Origin: Pseudomonas moorei
GTDB lineage: Bacteria > Pseudomonadota > Gammaproteobacteria > Pseudomonadales > Pseudomonadaceae
Assembly: GCF_008801475.1 (NCBI RefSeq)
Contig: NZ_VZPP01000009.1
Span: 186,001 to 250,000, forward strand
Length of the DNA stretch: 64,000 nt
Reading direction: 5' to 3'
The notes beneath the pieces are model-generated. The model was given only the letters and a program-made list of their open reading frames with translations, was not told the origin of the DNA and searched no databases. Shown piece by piece: positions 1 to 7,722 of this stretch; the stretch's first letter is position 1, and each line of letters opens with the position of its first letter. The position numbers and the translations under genes were made by a program.

Positions 1-159
1 GAGCTCAACCGGATGGCCAGCGGTGCCGTGCTCAAGGTGATTGCCACTGATGCGGGGTCACAGCGCGATTTCCGCACCTTTGCCCGATTGGCCGGTCATA
101 CGCTGCTCCGCGAAGAGGATGAAGCGGGCGTTTACCAGTACTGGTTGAAAAAAGCCTGA
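1..159 (+). CDS. TusA-family sulfur carrier protein, 3' end only
   Basis: The first 53 codons of the window are an open frame ending in TGA with no start, so this is the C-terminal part of a gene that begins upstream. The segment starts ELNRMASGAVLKVIATD and ends with YWLKKA, the pattern of the TusA/SirA/YedF fold (central LKVxATD strand, then a DFxxFxxxxGH helix and a final YxYWLKK strand). Proteins of this family carry sulfur on an N-terminal cysteine, which is outside the window. As I recall, in P. aeruginosa the gene in this position (upstream of the PerM-like and bcp genes) is a TusA-like protein linked to molybdenum homeostasis. Family call good; specific role inferred from gene order only. 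Confidence 0.8.
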   Translation, partial: ELNRMASGAVLKVIATDAGSQRDFRTFARLAGHTLLREEDEAGVYQYWLKKA

Positions 160-190
160 AACCTGCGGCGTTTGTTCTTAAGGATTATTA

Positions 191-1261
191 ATGTTCAAGG
201 TGTTACGCGACTGGATTCAGCGCTACTTCTCCGATGAAGAGGCCGTGGTTCTCGCCGTCCTGTTGTTCCTGGCGTTCACCGCCGTGCTCACATTGGGCGG
301 CATGCTTGCGCCCGTGCTGGCCGGGATGGTGCTGGCGTATCTGATGCAGGGATTGGTGGTTACCCTCGAACGCCTGCGTATACCTGGCGGAGTCGCTGTG
401 GGGTTGGTCTTTGCGTTGTTCATGGGAGTGTTGCTGGTATTTATCGTGGTCGTGGTGCCGTTGCTCTGGCATCAGTTGATCACGTTGTTCAACGAGCTGC
501 CGGGAATGCTCGCGAAGTGGCAGTCGCTGTTGCTGCTGTTACCGGAACGCTATCCCCATCTGGTCTCAGACGAGCAGGTGCTGCAGGCCATCGACGTGGC
601 GCGGGGCGAGATTGGCAAGTTCGGCCAGTGGGCGCTGACGTTCTCGCTGTCGAGTCTGCCGCTGTTGGTGAACATCATGATCTATCTGGTGCTGGTGCCG
701 ATTCTGGTGTTTTTCTTCCTCAAGGACCGCGAAATGATTGGTCGGTGGGTGCGCGGTTATTTGCCCCGTGAACGGGCGCTGATTACCCGCGTCGCGCATG
801 TGATGAACCGACAGATCGCCAACTACATTCGCGGCAAGGTCATCGAGATCTTCATCTGCGGTGGCGCGACCTACATCGGTTTCGTCGTGTTGGGGCTCAA
901 CTACGCGGCGCTGCTGGCGCTGCTGGTGGGCATCTCGGTGGTGGTGCCCTACGTCGGTGCCGTGGTGGTGACCGTGCCGGTGCTGTTGATTGCGCTGTTC
1001 CAGTGGGGCTGGAGCGACCAGTTCATCTATCTGATGGCGGTTTACGGCATCATCCAGGTCCTGGACGGAAACGTGCTGGTGCCGTTGTTGTTCTCGGAAG
1101 CGGTCAACCTGCACCCGGTGGCGATCATTTGCGCGGTGTTGTTGTTCGGTGGCTTGTGGGGCTTTTGGGGGGTGTTTTTTGCGATACCACTGGCGACGCT
1201 GTTCAAGGCTGTGCTGGATGCCTGGCCGCGCAAGGAGCCCGAGGTGGCACCATTGTTATAA
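191..1261 (+). CDS. AI-2E family transporter (PerM-like permease)
   Basis: A 356-residue polytopic inner-membrane protein of the AI-2E transporter/PerM family. Hydrophobic segments lie near residues 17-55, 66-92, 155-178 and several between 210 and 335, giving the usual about eight helices with a soluble loop around residues 93-150. The C-terminal stretch has the family-typical VVPYVGAVVV and LDGNVLVPLLF signatures. The family includes autoinducer-2 exporters and Na+/H+ antiporters, so the substrate cannot be named. It starts 31 bases after the TusA-like gene, on the same strand, so the two are probably co-transcribed. The start ATG at 191 gives the expected N-terminus. Confidence 0.85.
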   Translation: MFKVLRDWIQRYFSDEEAVVLAVLLFLAFTAVLTLGGMLAPVLAGMVLAYLMQGLVVTLERLRIPGGVAVGLVFALFMGVLLVFIVVVVPLLWHQLITLFNELPGMLAKWQSLLLLLPERYPHLVSDEQVLQAIDVARGEIGKFGQWALTFSLSSLPLLVNIMIYLVLVPILVFFFLKDREMIGRWVRGYLPRERALITRVAHVMNRQIANYIRGKVIEIFICGGATYIGFVVLGLNYAALLALLVGISVVVPYVGAVVVTVPVLLIALFQWGWSDQFIYLMAVYGIIQVLDGNVLVPLLFSEAVNLHPVAIICAVLLFGGLWGFWGVFFAIPLATLFKAVLDAWPRKEPEVAPLL

Positions 1262-1292
1262 CGCTCGGCCTTGATTCGGGGTTGATAAGCTC

Positions 1293-1374
1293 TTCGCGGG
1301 CATGCCCGCTCCTACAGTTGACCGAGTTGTAAAGGCTGACACAGTCTCATGTGGGAGCGGGCTCGCCCGCGAAG
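1293..1374. repeat. REPIN (inverted pair of REP sequences)
   Basis: Two Pseudomonas REP sequences in opposite orientation, at about 1293-1315 and 1352-1374, differ at only two positions when one is reverse-complemented. They fill the gap between two convergent genes (the PerM-like gene and bcp) and could fold into a long hairpin acting as a bidirectional terminator. Confidence 0.75.
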
Positions 1375-1398
1375 GCATCCGAACAGACGCGGGGGAAA

Positions 1399-1872
1399 TC
1401 AGGCTTTGTTGAGGGCCTGAGCGGCAGCCAACACTGCATCAACATGCCCCGGCACCTTCACGCCACGCCATTCCTGACGCAGCACGCCGTCCTTATCGAT
1501 CAGGAACGTGCTGCGATCCACGCCCATGTATTCCTTGCCGTAGAGCTTTTTCAGCTTGATCACGTCGAACTGCTGGCATAGCGCTTCTTCCTTGTCGCTG
1601 ATCAGCTCGAAGGTGAATGCCTGCTTGGCCTTGAAGTTTTCGTGGGACTTCAGGCTGTCGCGCGATACGCCGAACACTTCGGTGTTGGCGGCTTTAAAGG
1701 CTTCGAGCTGATCGCGAAAGCCCTGACCCTGGGTAGTGCAGCCTGGCGTGCTGTCCTTCGGATAGAAGTAGATCACCACTTGCTTGCCTTTGAGCGCAGC
1801 GAGGCTGACGGTCTGCCCGCTGGTGGCGGGTGCTTCGAAATCGGCAACCGGTTGGTCGATAGCAACGGCCAT
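1399..1872 (-). CDS. bcp: Peroxiredoxin, Bcp/PrxQ family
   Basis: A 157-residue thiol peroxidase that reduces hydrogen peroxide and organic hydroperoxides with electrons from thioredoxin. The peroxidatic cysteine is C45 in the motif TPGCTTQ. In E. coli Bcp the resolving cysteine is C50, but here residue 50 is glutamine (TTQGQGF). The only other cysteine is C99 (EALCQQF). The protein is therefore either 1-Cys or resolved through C99 or an external thiol. Length and the rest of the fold (YFYPKD, GVSRDS, FLIDKDG) fit the family. The start lies 10 bases from the stop of the GcvR-like gene upstream on the same strand, so they form a two-gene operon. Confidence 0.92.
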   Translation of the reverse strand: MAVAIDQPVADFEAPATSGQTVSLAALKGKQVVIYFYPKDSTPGCTTQGQGFRDQLEAFKAANTEVFGVSRDSLKSHENFKAKQAFTFELISDKEEALCQQFDVIKLKKLYGKEYMGVDRSTFLIDKDGVLRQEWRGVKVPGHVDAVLAAAQALNKA

Positions 1873-1882
1873 GAAAGCTTCC

Positions 1883-2443
1883 TTACATTGGGTTTTGTGG
1901 GCGCCACGGTTCGATCAGGGCGTCCAGGTTCAGCGCGTCTGCAAAATCCAGGAACTGATCGCGTAGCCAACTGATTTGCACGCCGGCCGGCAAGGTCACG
2001 GTAAACGTGGCATTGAGCATGGTGCCGCCGGTCTGCGGAGCCTGATAGGTGTCGCAGGTCAGGTTCTCCAGCTCAACGTTGTGATCCATGAAGAACTGGC
2101 ACAACTCGTTGACGATGTCCGAGCGATAGGCCGAACTGACGTAGGCGACGTAGGGCAGGGCCTGCGGACGATTCTCCAGGGCTGCGCTGCGCACAACATT
2201 GACGGTGAAGGCGTGCCGTTTGGCCAGCACGGGCAGGCTGCCTTCCAGGCGTGCCAGGGCGTCCCAGCTGCCGGAGACTTCAAGGACCAGCGCACTGCAC
2301 TCGCCGTGGCGTGTCAGGCGAGAGGTGACCACGGCGCAGCGGTTTTCATGGCTGGCGCGGCACAGGACGTTAGTCAGCTCCATGGGGTTGGCGCCAAGGG
2401 CACTGATGACAAGGAATTGTTCGCGAACTGTGGGGGTGGACAT
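1883..2443 (-). CDS. Glycine cleavage system transcriptional repressor-like ACT protein
   Basis: A 186-residue protein with two ACT-type regulatory domains (about residues 8-85 and 95-170), no DNA-binding helix-turn-helix. This is the architecture of GcvR, which in E. coli binds the activator GcvA and blocks glycine-cleavage genes in the absence of glycine. The N-terminal LVISALGANPMELTNVL stretch matches the first ACT strand and helix. It is the first gene of a two-gene unit with bcp and is divergent from dapA. GcvR-like is the family name; whether the partner in this organism is GcvA is not shown by the sequence. Confidence 0.8.
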   Translation of the reverse strand: MSTPTVREQFLVISALGANPMELTNVLCRASHENRCAVVTSRLTRHGECSALVLEVSGSWDALARLEGSLPVLAKRHAFTVNVVRSAALENRPQALPYVAYVSSAYRSDIVNELCQFFMDHNVELENLTCDTYQAPQTGGTMLNATFTVTLPAGVQISWLRDQFLDFADALNLDALIEPWRPQNPM

Positions 2444-2770
2444 GCAGCATTCCTAAAGCGATGAGCGGTCGATACTTCTGTCGGCTTGTTTTGTCGAGGC
2501 TAGCCTGCGCAGGCGTATTCGGAAAACCCGAGGCGCAGCTTGCAACGTGCTCCTCAATGGCAGGAGCGAGGGGCGGCGACGCTGGATCAGGGCTTGTGAT
2601 GCCGAAAATCGAGGCAGAAACCCGACGTACGAGCTTGTCAGTATCGATCAAAGTCTGAAGGGTAGCGAAAAGCAGCGCCAAGGGGAATGGCGGCAGCGCA
2701 GTACTTCGCTTGTACAAGCATCTTGGCGCCAGTACCATTACCGCTCTCTTTTTCCGGCAGGAGCGGTTGC
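2444..2770. other. Divergent intergenic region between gcvR-like gene and dapA
   Basis: These 327 bases contain no supportable gene. They must hold promoters for both flanking genes. No clear repeat or riboswitch-like fold is evident by eye. Confidence 0.5.
2710..2738 (+). promoter_or_regulatory. Possible sigma-70 promoter of dapA
   Basis: TTGTAC at 2710-2715 and TACCAT at 2733-2738 are separated by 17 bases; this would start transcription near 2745 and leave a short leader containing CAGGAG at 2759-2764. The boxes match the consensus only in part, so this is a tentative call. Confidence 0.35.
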
Positions 2771-3649
2771 ATGATTGCGGGCAGTATGGTGGCACTGGTC
2801 ACACCCATGGATGCGCAGGGTCGTCTCGACTGGGACAGTCTGAGCAAACTGGTGGACTTTCACCTGCAAAACGGCACCCACGCCATCGTGGCGGTTGGCA
2901 CAACAGGTGAATCGGCCACTCTTGATGTGAACGAACACATCGAAGTCATCCGTCGCGTAGTGAAGCAGGTCAATGGCCGCATTCCGGTGATCGCCGGTAC
3001 CGGTGCCAACTCGACCCGCGAAGCCATCGAGCTGACCACCAATGCGAAGACCGCCGGCGCCGATGCCTGCCTGCTGGTCACGCCGTACTACAACAAGCCG
3101 ACCCAGGAAGGCCTGTACCAGCACTTCAAGGCGATTGCCGAAGCCGTCGACATCCCGCAGATCCTCTATAACGTGCCGGGTCGCACCGCTTGCGACATGC
3201 AGGCTGAAACCGTGATCCGCCTGTCGACCGTCAAGAACATCATCGGCATCAAGGAAGCCACCGGCGACCTCAAGCGTGCCAAAGCCATCATCGACGGTGT
3301 CAGCAGCGATTTCCTGGTGATCTCCGGTGACGATGCCACCGCGGTCGAGCTGATCCTGCTGGGCGGCAAGGGCAATATTTCGGTGACCGCCAACGTCGCT
3401 CCGCGCGACATGGCCGACCTGTGCATCGCTGCTCTGAATGGTGAGGCCGAGAAAGCCCGGGCCATCCATGAAAAGCTGATGCCGCTCAATAAAACCCTGT
3501 TTATCGAATCCAACCCTATTCCCGTGAAATGGGCGCTGCATGAAATGGGCCTGATGCCGGACGGTATCCGTCTGCCGCTCACCTGGCTCAGCGCCGAATG
3601 TCACGAACCGCTGCGGCAGGCCATGCGCCAGTCCGGCGTCCTGGTTTAA
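2771..3649 (+). CDS. dapA: 4-hydroxy-tetrahydrodipicolinate synthase
   Basis: A 292-residue DapA, which condenses pyruvate with aspartate semialdehyde in the first step of the lysine/diaminopimelate branch. The Schiff-base lysine is K161 (GIKEATGDL). T44, T45 (VGTTGES), Y107 and Y133 form the usual proton relay. The frame is open further upstream to 2687, but the ATG at 2771 follows a CAGGAG site at a good distance and gives the standard length and N-terminus (MIAGSMVALVTPMD). It is the first gene of a probable operon dapA-bamC-metallohydrolase-purC, the arrangement known from other pseudomonads. Confidence 0.97.
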   Translation: MIAGSMVALVTPMDAQGRLDWDSLSKLVDFHLQNGTHAIVAVGTTGESATLDVNEHIEVIRRVVKQVNGRIPVIAGTGANSTREAIELTTNAKTAGADACLLVTPYYNKPTQEGLYQHFKAIAEAVDIPQILYNVPGRTACDMQAETVIRLSTVKNIIGIKEATGDLKRAKAIIDGVSSDFLVISGDDATAVELILLGGKGNISVTANVAPRDMADLCIAALNGEAEKARAIHEKLMPLNKTLFIESNPIPVKWALHEMGLMPDGIRLPLTWLSAECHEPLRQAMRQSGVLV

Positions 3650-3666
3650 TTGAGGAAGTACAACGC

Positions 3667-4782
3667 ATGAAGCGAATGGCCGGACTTTCCGCACTTGCCT
3701 TGATTATCTCCAGCACCAGTGGCTGCGGATGGGTCTGGGGCCCGGAAGGTTATTTCCGTGACCGTGGTAGCGATTACCTGGGCGCGCAACAGACTGCACC
3801 GATGCAAATGCCGCCGGATATCAGCACCGCCAAGCGCCTTGACCCGCTGTTGCCGATCCCGCGTAACGTGGCTGATGAAACCGTCAAGGGCGAGTACGTC
3901 GTTCCTCGTCCACAACCGCTATCGGTCGCTGCCGACGCCAGTGCCTACTCCCTGCAAAAGAGTGGTGACTCGCGCTGGATCCTCGCGCAAAACCAGCCGG
4001 CCGAAGCCTGGCCAGCGGCTGTGCAATTCTTCCAGGACAACGGTTTCCGCCTGGACGAGCAGCGTCCGCAAACCGGTGAGTTCACCACCACCTGGCAGCA
4101 TTCCGACGAACTTTCCGCGGCCATGGCCAAGCGCCTGAATGCAGCCGGTGTCGCTTCTGACAGCGAAATCCGTGCCCGGGTACGGATCGAGCCGGGCGTA
4201 CAGCGCAACACCAGTGAAGTCTATGTGGTAACCGCCGAGCGTCCTGCCGGCAGTGCCGCCGACGTCGCCTTCACCAACCGTTCGGTCAATACCGGTCTGG
4301 ACGCGGCTTTGGTCGATGACATGCTCGCGAGCATGAGCCGCATCTCGGAGAAGGGTGGTTCGGTGTCCATGCTGGCCTCCCGTGACTTCGACGCACCTGG
4401 TCGTGTCAGCCTGAATGTGGACGGCAGCGGCAACCCTGTCCTGAACGTTGGTTCCGACCTGGATCGTGCCTGGTCAAGCGTCGGCCGCGCCTTGGAGCAC
4501 GGCGAATGGCGCGTGGAAGACATCAACCGCAGCCTGGGCCTGTACTACATCAACCTGGCTGAAAAAGCCGAGAAGAAAGACGACAAGCCAGGGTTCTTCA
4601 GCGGACTGTTCGGCGGCAAGTCGAGCAAGGAAGAAGTTGAAGCCCGTGCCGAGCGTTATCAGGTTCGCCTAAGCAAGGTGGGTGAAAGCGTTCAGGTCAC
4701 CGTCGAGAAAAACATCAACACCGTGGCGCCTGCTGATGTGGCGCGCAAAGTGTTGAGCGTGATTCAGGACAACTTGGGCTGA
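3667..4782 (+). CDS. bamC: Outer membrane assembly lipoprotein BamC
   Basis: A 371-residue lipoprotein subunit of the BAM complex that inserts beta-barrel proteins in the outer membrane. The N-terminus is a lipoprotein signal peptide with lipobox TSGC and lipidated C20, followed by the long unstructured segment that contacts BamD and two helix-grip domains (about 100-215 and 240-370). The frame stays open upstream into dapA, but the ATG at 3667 gives the signal peptide directly and follows a GAGGAAG site. It lies 17 bases after dapA, as in E. coli where dapA and bamC (nlpB) are also adjacent. Confidence 0.93.
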   Translation: MKRMAGLSALALIISSTSGCGWVWGPEGYFRDRGSDYLGAQQTAPMQMPPDISTAKRLDPLLPIPRNVADETVKGEYVVPRPQPLSVAADASAYSLQKSGDSRWILAQNQPAEAWPAAVQFFQDNGFRLDEQRPQTGEFTTTWQHSDELSAAMAKRLNAAGVASDSEIRARVRIEPGVQRNTSEVYVVTAERPAGSAADVAFTNRSVNTGLDAALVDDMLASMSRISEKGGSVSMLASRDFDAPGRVSLNVDGSGNPVLNVGSDLDRAWSSVGRALEHGEWRVEDINRSLGLYYINLAEKAEKKDDKPGFFSGLFGGKSSKEEVEARAERYQVRLSKVGESVQVTVEKNINTVAPADVARKVLSVIQDNLG

Positions 4783-4786
4783 TCAC

Positions 4787-5545
4787 ATGCGTTTTGCCGT
4801 TCTCGGCAGCGGTAGCCAGGGGAACGGCACGCTGGTAGCCAGTGCTGATACATACGTGCTGGTGGATTGTGGTTTCTCCCTGCGGGAAACCGAAAAACGC
4901 CTGCTGCGTCTGGGTGTGCACCCTGCGCAGCTGAGCGCGATACTCGTGACCCACGAACATGCCGACCACGTGCATGGCGTGGGTTTGCTGTCTCGGCGCT
5001 ACAATCTGCCTGTCTACCTGAGTCGCGGGACCTTGCGCGGGATGCGCAAGCCGATTGAACCCGCGGGCTTTCTGGCGGGCGGCGAGCAACTGCAGATCGG
5101 CGACTTGAGCATTGGTGTCATTGCCGTGGCCCACGATGCACAGGAACCGACGCAGTACGTCTTCAGTGACGGTGAACGGCGATTCGGCCTGTTGACCGAC
5201 CTGGGGTCATACTGCAACAGGGTGCTGGACGGTTATCGGGATCTCGATGCATTGATGATCGAGGCCAACCATTGCCGTGACATGCTGGCTCGCGGTCATT
5301 ACCCGTACTTTCTGAAGCAGCGGGTGGGCGGCGAACTGGGACATTTGAACAACCATCAGGCGGCATTCCTGGTGGCCGAGTTGGGCTGGCAAGGCCTGCA
5401 ACACCTGGTCCTGGCCCATCTGAGCAGCAAGAACAACCTGCCGCAGCTGGCCCGGCAATGTTTTGTCGACACCCTAGGGTGCGACCCGGACTGGCTGCAA
5501 TTGGCCGATCAAGATTCAGGGCTCGACTGGCGACACATCGCCTAG
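4787..5545 (+). CDS. MBL-fold metallo-hydrolase (YycJ-type)
   Basis: A 252-residue metallo-beta-lactamase-fold protein. The two-zinc motif THEHADH is at residues 55-61 (H56, H58, D60, H61), and further histidines in VAHDAQ, EANHCRD and VLAHLS supply the remaining ligands. The GSGSQGN start and overall length fit the YycJ/WalJ group, some of which are 5'-3' exonucleases. The substrate cannot be told from sequence. The start is 4 bases after the bamC stop, and purC follows 28 bases later, so it belongs to the dapA-bamC-purC operon. Confidence 0.85.
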   Translation: MRFAVLGSGSQGNGTLVASADTYVLVDCGFSLRETEKRLLRLGVHPAQLSAILVTHEHADHVHGVGLLSRRYNLPVYLSRGTLRGMRKPIEPAGFLAGGEQLQIGDLSIGVIAVAHDAQEPTQYVFSDGERRFGLLTDLGSYCNRVLDGYRDLDALMIEANHCRDMLARGHYPYFLKQRVGGELGHLNNHQAAFLVAELGWQGLQHLVLAHLSSKNNLPQLARQCFVDTLGCDPDWLQLADQDSGLDWRHIA

Positions 5546-5573
5546 CCCATCTACTTAGCAAGCGGAGCCCATC

Positions 5574-6287
5574 ATGGAAAAACGTGAAGAACTCTACCGC
5601 GGCAAAGCCAAGTCGGTTTACAAGACCGACGACGCTAACCGTTTGATCCTGTTGTTTCGTAACGACACCTCGGCGTTCGACGGCAAGCGCATCGAACAGC
5701 TCGACCGCAAAGGCATGGTGAACAACAAGTTCAACGCCTTCATCATGCAGAAACTCGAAGCCGCCGGCGTGCCGACCCAGTTCGACAAGCTCCTGGGCGA
5801 TAACGAGTGCCTGGTTAAGAAGCTGGACATGATCCCGGTCGAGTGCGTCGTGCGTAACTACGCCGCCGGCAGCCTGGTCAAGCGCCTGGGTGTCGAAGAA
5901 GGCATGAAGCTCAACCCTTACACCTTCGAACTGTTCCTGAAGGACGACGCCAAGGGCGACCCGTTCATCAACGAATCCCACGTCGTGGCATTCGGCTGGG
6001 GCACGGCCGAGCAACTGGTTCGCATGAAAGAACTGTCGCTCAAGGTCAACGAAGTCCTGAGCAAATTGTTTGATGACGCCGGCCTGCTGCTGGTCGACTT
6101 CAAACTCGAATTCGGCGTGTTCCACGACGGTTCCATCGTTCTGGGTGACGAATTCAGCCCGGACGGTTGCCGTCTGTGGGACAAGGCGACTGGCAAGAAA
6201 ATGGACAAGGACCGCTTCCGTCAGGGCCTCGGTGACGTTATCGAAGCCTACGAAGAAGTCGCCAATCGTCTGGGCGTACCGCTTTAA
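5574..6287 (+). CDS. purC: Phosphoribosylaminoimidazole-succinocarboxamide synthase
   Basis: A 237-residue SAICAR synthase, joining aspartate to CAIR with ATP in purine synthesis. The family hallmarks are present: LYRGKAKSVYKTDD at the N-terminus (the glycine-rich ATP loop), VECVVRNYAAGSL in the centre, and LVDFKLEFG with LGDEFSPDGCRLWD near the C-terminus. Length equals the bacterial short form. It is the last gene of the dapA operon and is followed 83 bases later by tRNA-Ser. Confidence 0.97.
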   Translation: MEKREELYRGKAKSVYKTDDANRLILLFRNDTSAFDGKRIEQLDRKGMVNNKFNAFIMQKLEAAGVPTQFDKLLGDNECLVKKLDMIPVECVVRNYAAGSLVKRLGVEEGMKLNPYTFELFLKDDAKGDPFINESHVVAFGWGTAEQLVRMKELSLKVNEVLSKLFDDAGLLLVDFKLEFGVFHDGSIVLGDEFSPDGCRLWDKATGKKMDKDRFRQGLGDVIEAYEEVANRLGVPL

Positions 6288-6331
6288 CCGACGCAAGCAT
6301 CTGATAGCACGGAAAAATTTCGCTTAGGGGG

Positions 6332-6360
6332 TTCGCTTCCGGCAAAAGTGTTGTTATGAT
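6332..6360 (+). promoter_or_regulatory. Promoter of tRNA-Ser
   Basis: TATGAT at 6355-6360 is a good -10 box, with TTCGCT at 6332-6337 as a weak -35 at 17 bases spacing. The GC-rich stretch GCGCGCC right after the -10 box is the discriminator typical of stringently controlled stable-RNA promoters. Confidence 0.6.
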
Positions 6361-6370
6361 GCGCGCCGTT

Positions 6371-6460
6371 GGAGAGATGCCAGAGTGGCCGAATGGGACG
6401 GATTCGAAATCCGTTGTACCTTCACCGGTACCTAGGGTTCGAATCCCTATCTCTCCGCCA
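6371..6460 (+). tRNA. tRNA-Ser (anticodon CGA)
   Basis: A 90-base class II tRNA. The acceptor stem GGAGAGA pairs with TCTCTCC, the 3' CCA is encoded, the anticodon loop TTCGAAA carries CGA (reads UCG), the long variable arm lies around 6415-6435, and the T loop has GGTTCGAATCC. Transcribed from its own promoter. Confidence 0.97.
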
Positions 6461-6476
6461 TTATTGAACAAGATTA

Positions 6477-6512
6477 AGCCCCTGAAATGGTCAAACATTT
6501 CAGGGGCTTTTT
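6477..6512 (+). terminator. Intrinsic terminator after tRNA-Ser
   Basis: A 13-bp stem (AGCCCCTGAAATG, 6477-6489, pairing with 6496-6508) with a 6-base loop, followed directly by a run of five T. This is a strong rho-independent terminator. Confidence 0.93.
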
Positions 6513-6684
6513 CGTTTCTGACATTTCGTTCCGCAGACAGGCTGCGATCTCGTTTCAAGCTGATTGGACAGTCTTGATCAGCACAGCGTTTTCGACCGAA
6601 GGCGCTGCCTGCTCGAAAAGGTTGCCAAACACCGGCTCACTGCCCTATGTATAGTGGCAATATTGCATCCTGTGGGCAGTCTTC

Positions 6685-7722
6685 ATGAGTTACCGGTGCC
6701 CGTTGTGGGTCATGCCTCTCATCTTTTTTCTATCACTGCCGGTGCAGGCCGACGAGCAAACTTTGCGTGTGCTCGCCTGGCCCGGGTATGCCGACAGTGA
6801 CGTAGTCGCTGGCTTCGAGAAACGCTTCAACGTTAAAGTCGAAGTCACCATGGTCGGTAGCGATGAAGTGCTTCGAAGCAAGATGACGGAAAACCAGGGC
6901 GGTAATTTCGATGTGATCGCCGCCAATACGGCGGAAGTCCACTACTACGCCGATCAAGGGTTACTGCAGCCGCTTCGCCCCGAACGCATTGCCAACACTT
7001 CGCGTCAGCTCCCACGGTTTCGCGATTATTCAAGAATCCCCGATGTGGTGGTCGACGGTCGCATCTATGCCATTCCCTACGTCTGGTCGGACATGGGGCT
7101 GATCTATGATCGCAAGCAGTTCAGTCAGCCGCCCGAGTCCATCACCAGCATGTGGGACCCGAAATTTCGGGGCAGCGTGTTGGCGTTCAATACCAGCAAC
7201 CATAATTTTTCCTTGGCCAGCCTGTCGTTGGGCGGCGATCCATTTCGGATAGAGGCAGCCGATTTTCCGCGTGTATCCGAGCAATTGATTGCACTGCGCC
7301 GTAACGTGTTGACGTTCTACTCGCTACCGGAGGAAGCCGCGGAGTTGTTTCGACGGCATAACGTGGCGCTTCTGTTTGCCAACTATGGACGCCAGCAACT
7401 CAAGCAGTTGCGGGACGCGGGAATCGACGTGGGTTATGTGATCCCCCGCGAAGGCGCGCTGGCATGGCTTGATTGCTGGGCAATCAGTCGTGGCGCGCGT
7501 GATCCGGTACTGGCCAACGTCTGGATCAATTACATGCTCGAGCCCGGGGTCAGTAACCTTCTAACTGAGCGTCAGGGGCTGCCTAACACGCTGCAAGAGC
7601 CGAATGAGGGTGGGCCGTCGAACCGTTTGATCTGGCTGCGCCCCGTTGAAGACGACAAACGCCGCACCGAACTTTGGCAACGTATCGTTTCCGGCGAGCG
7701 TCCGCCGTTGGTGCAGCAATGA
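6685..7722 (+). CDS. Periplasmic polyamine-type substrate-binding protein, partner of a diguanylate cyclase
   Basis: A 345-residue extracellular solute-binding protein of the PotD/PotF type. Residues 1-23 form a signal peptide ending VQADEQT, followed by the family start LRVLAWPGYADSDVVAGFEKRFNVKVEV. No ABC permease or ATPase gene is nearby. Instead its TGA overlaps the ATG of a membrane diguanylate cyclase, so the two are translationally coupled; the likely job is to bind a ligand in the periplasm and pass the signal to the cyclase. A possible promoter is TTGCCA at 6621 with a -10-like TATGTA 18 bases on. The start has no strong ribosome site; ATG at 6712 is an alternative. Ligand identity is inference only. 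Confidence 0.85.
   Translation: MSYRCPLWVMPLIFFLSLPVQADEQTLRVLAWPGYADSDVVAGFEKRFNVKVEVTMVGSDEVLRSKMTENQGGNFDVIAANTAEVHYYADQGLLQPLRPERIANTSRQLPRFRDYSRIPDVVVDGRIYAIPYVWSDMGLIYDRKQFSQPPESITSMWDPKFRGSVLAFNTSNHNFSLASLSLGGDPFRIEAADFPRVSEQLIALRRNVLTFYSLPEEAAELFRRHNVALLFANYGRQQLKQLRDAGIDVGYVIPREGALAWLDCWAISRGARDPVLANVWINYMLEPGVSNLLTERQGLPNTLQEPNEGGPSNRLIWLRPVEDDKRRTELWQRIVSGERPPLVQQ

Noticed and set aside
566..1114. Long reverse-strand frames opposite the PerM-like gene.
   Set aside because: Typical mirror frames of GC-rich coding DNA: His/Gln/Arg-rich composition, no ribosome site.
5163..6296. A 377-codon minus-strand frame opposite purC.
   Set aside because: Opposite a certain gene (purC); composition is that of a shadow frame.
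6371..6460. tRNA-Ser as a possible integration site for a mobile element.
   Set aside because: No integrase, no repeated 3' end of the tRNA and no foreign-looking genes downstream; the following genes look native.
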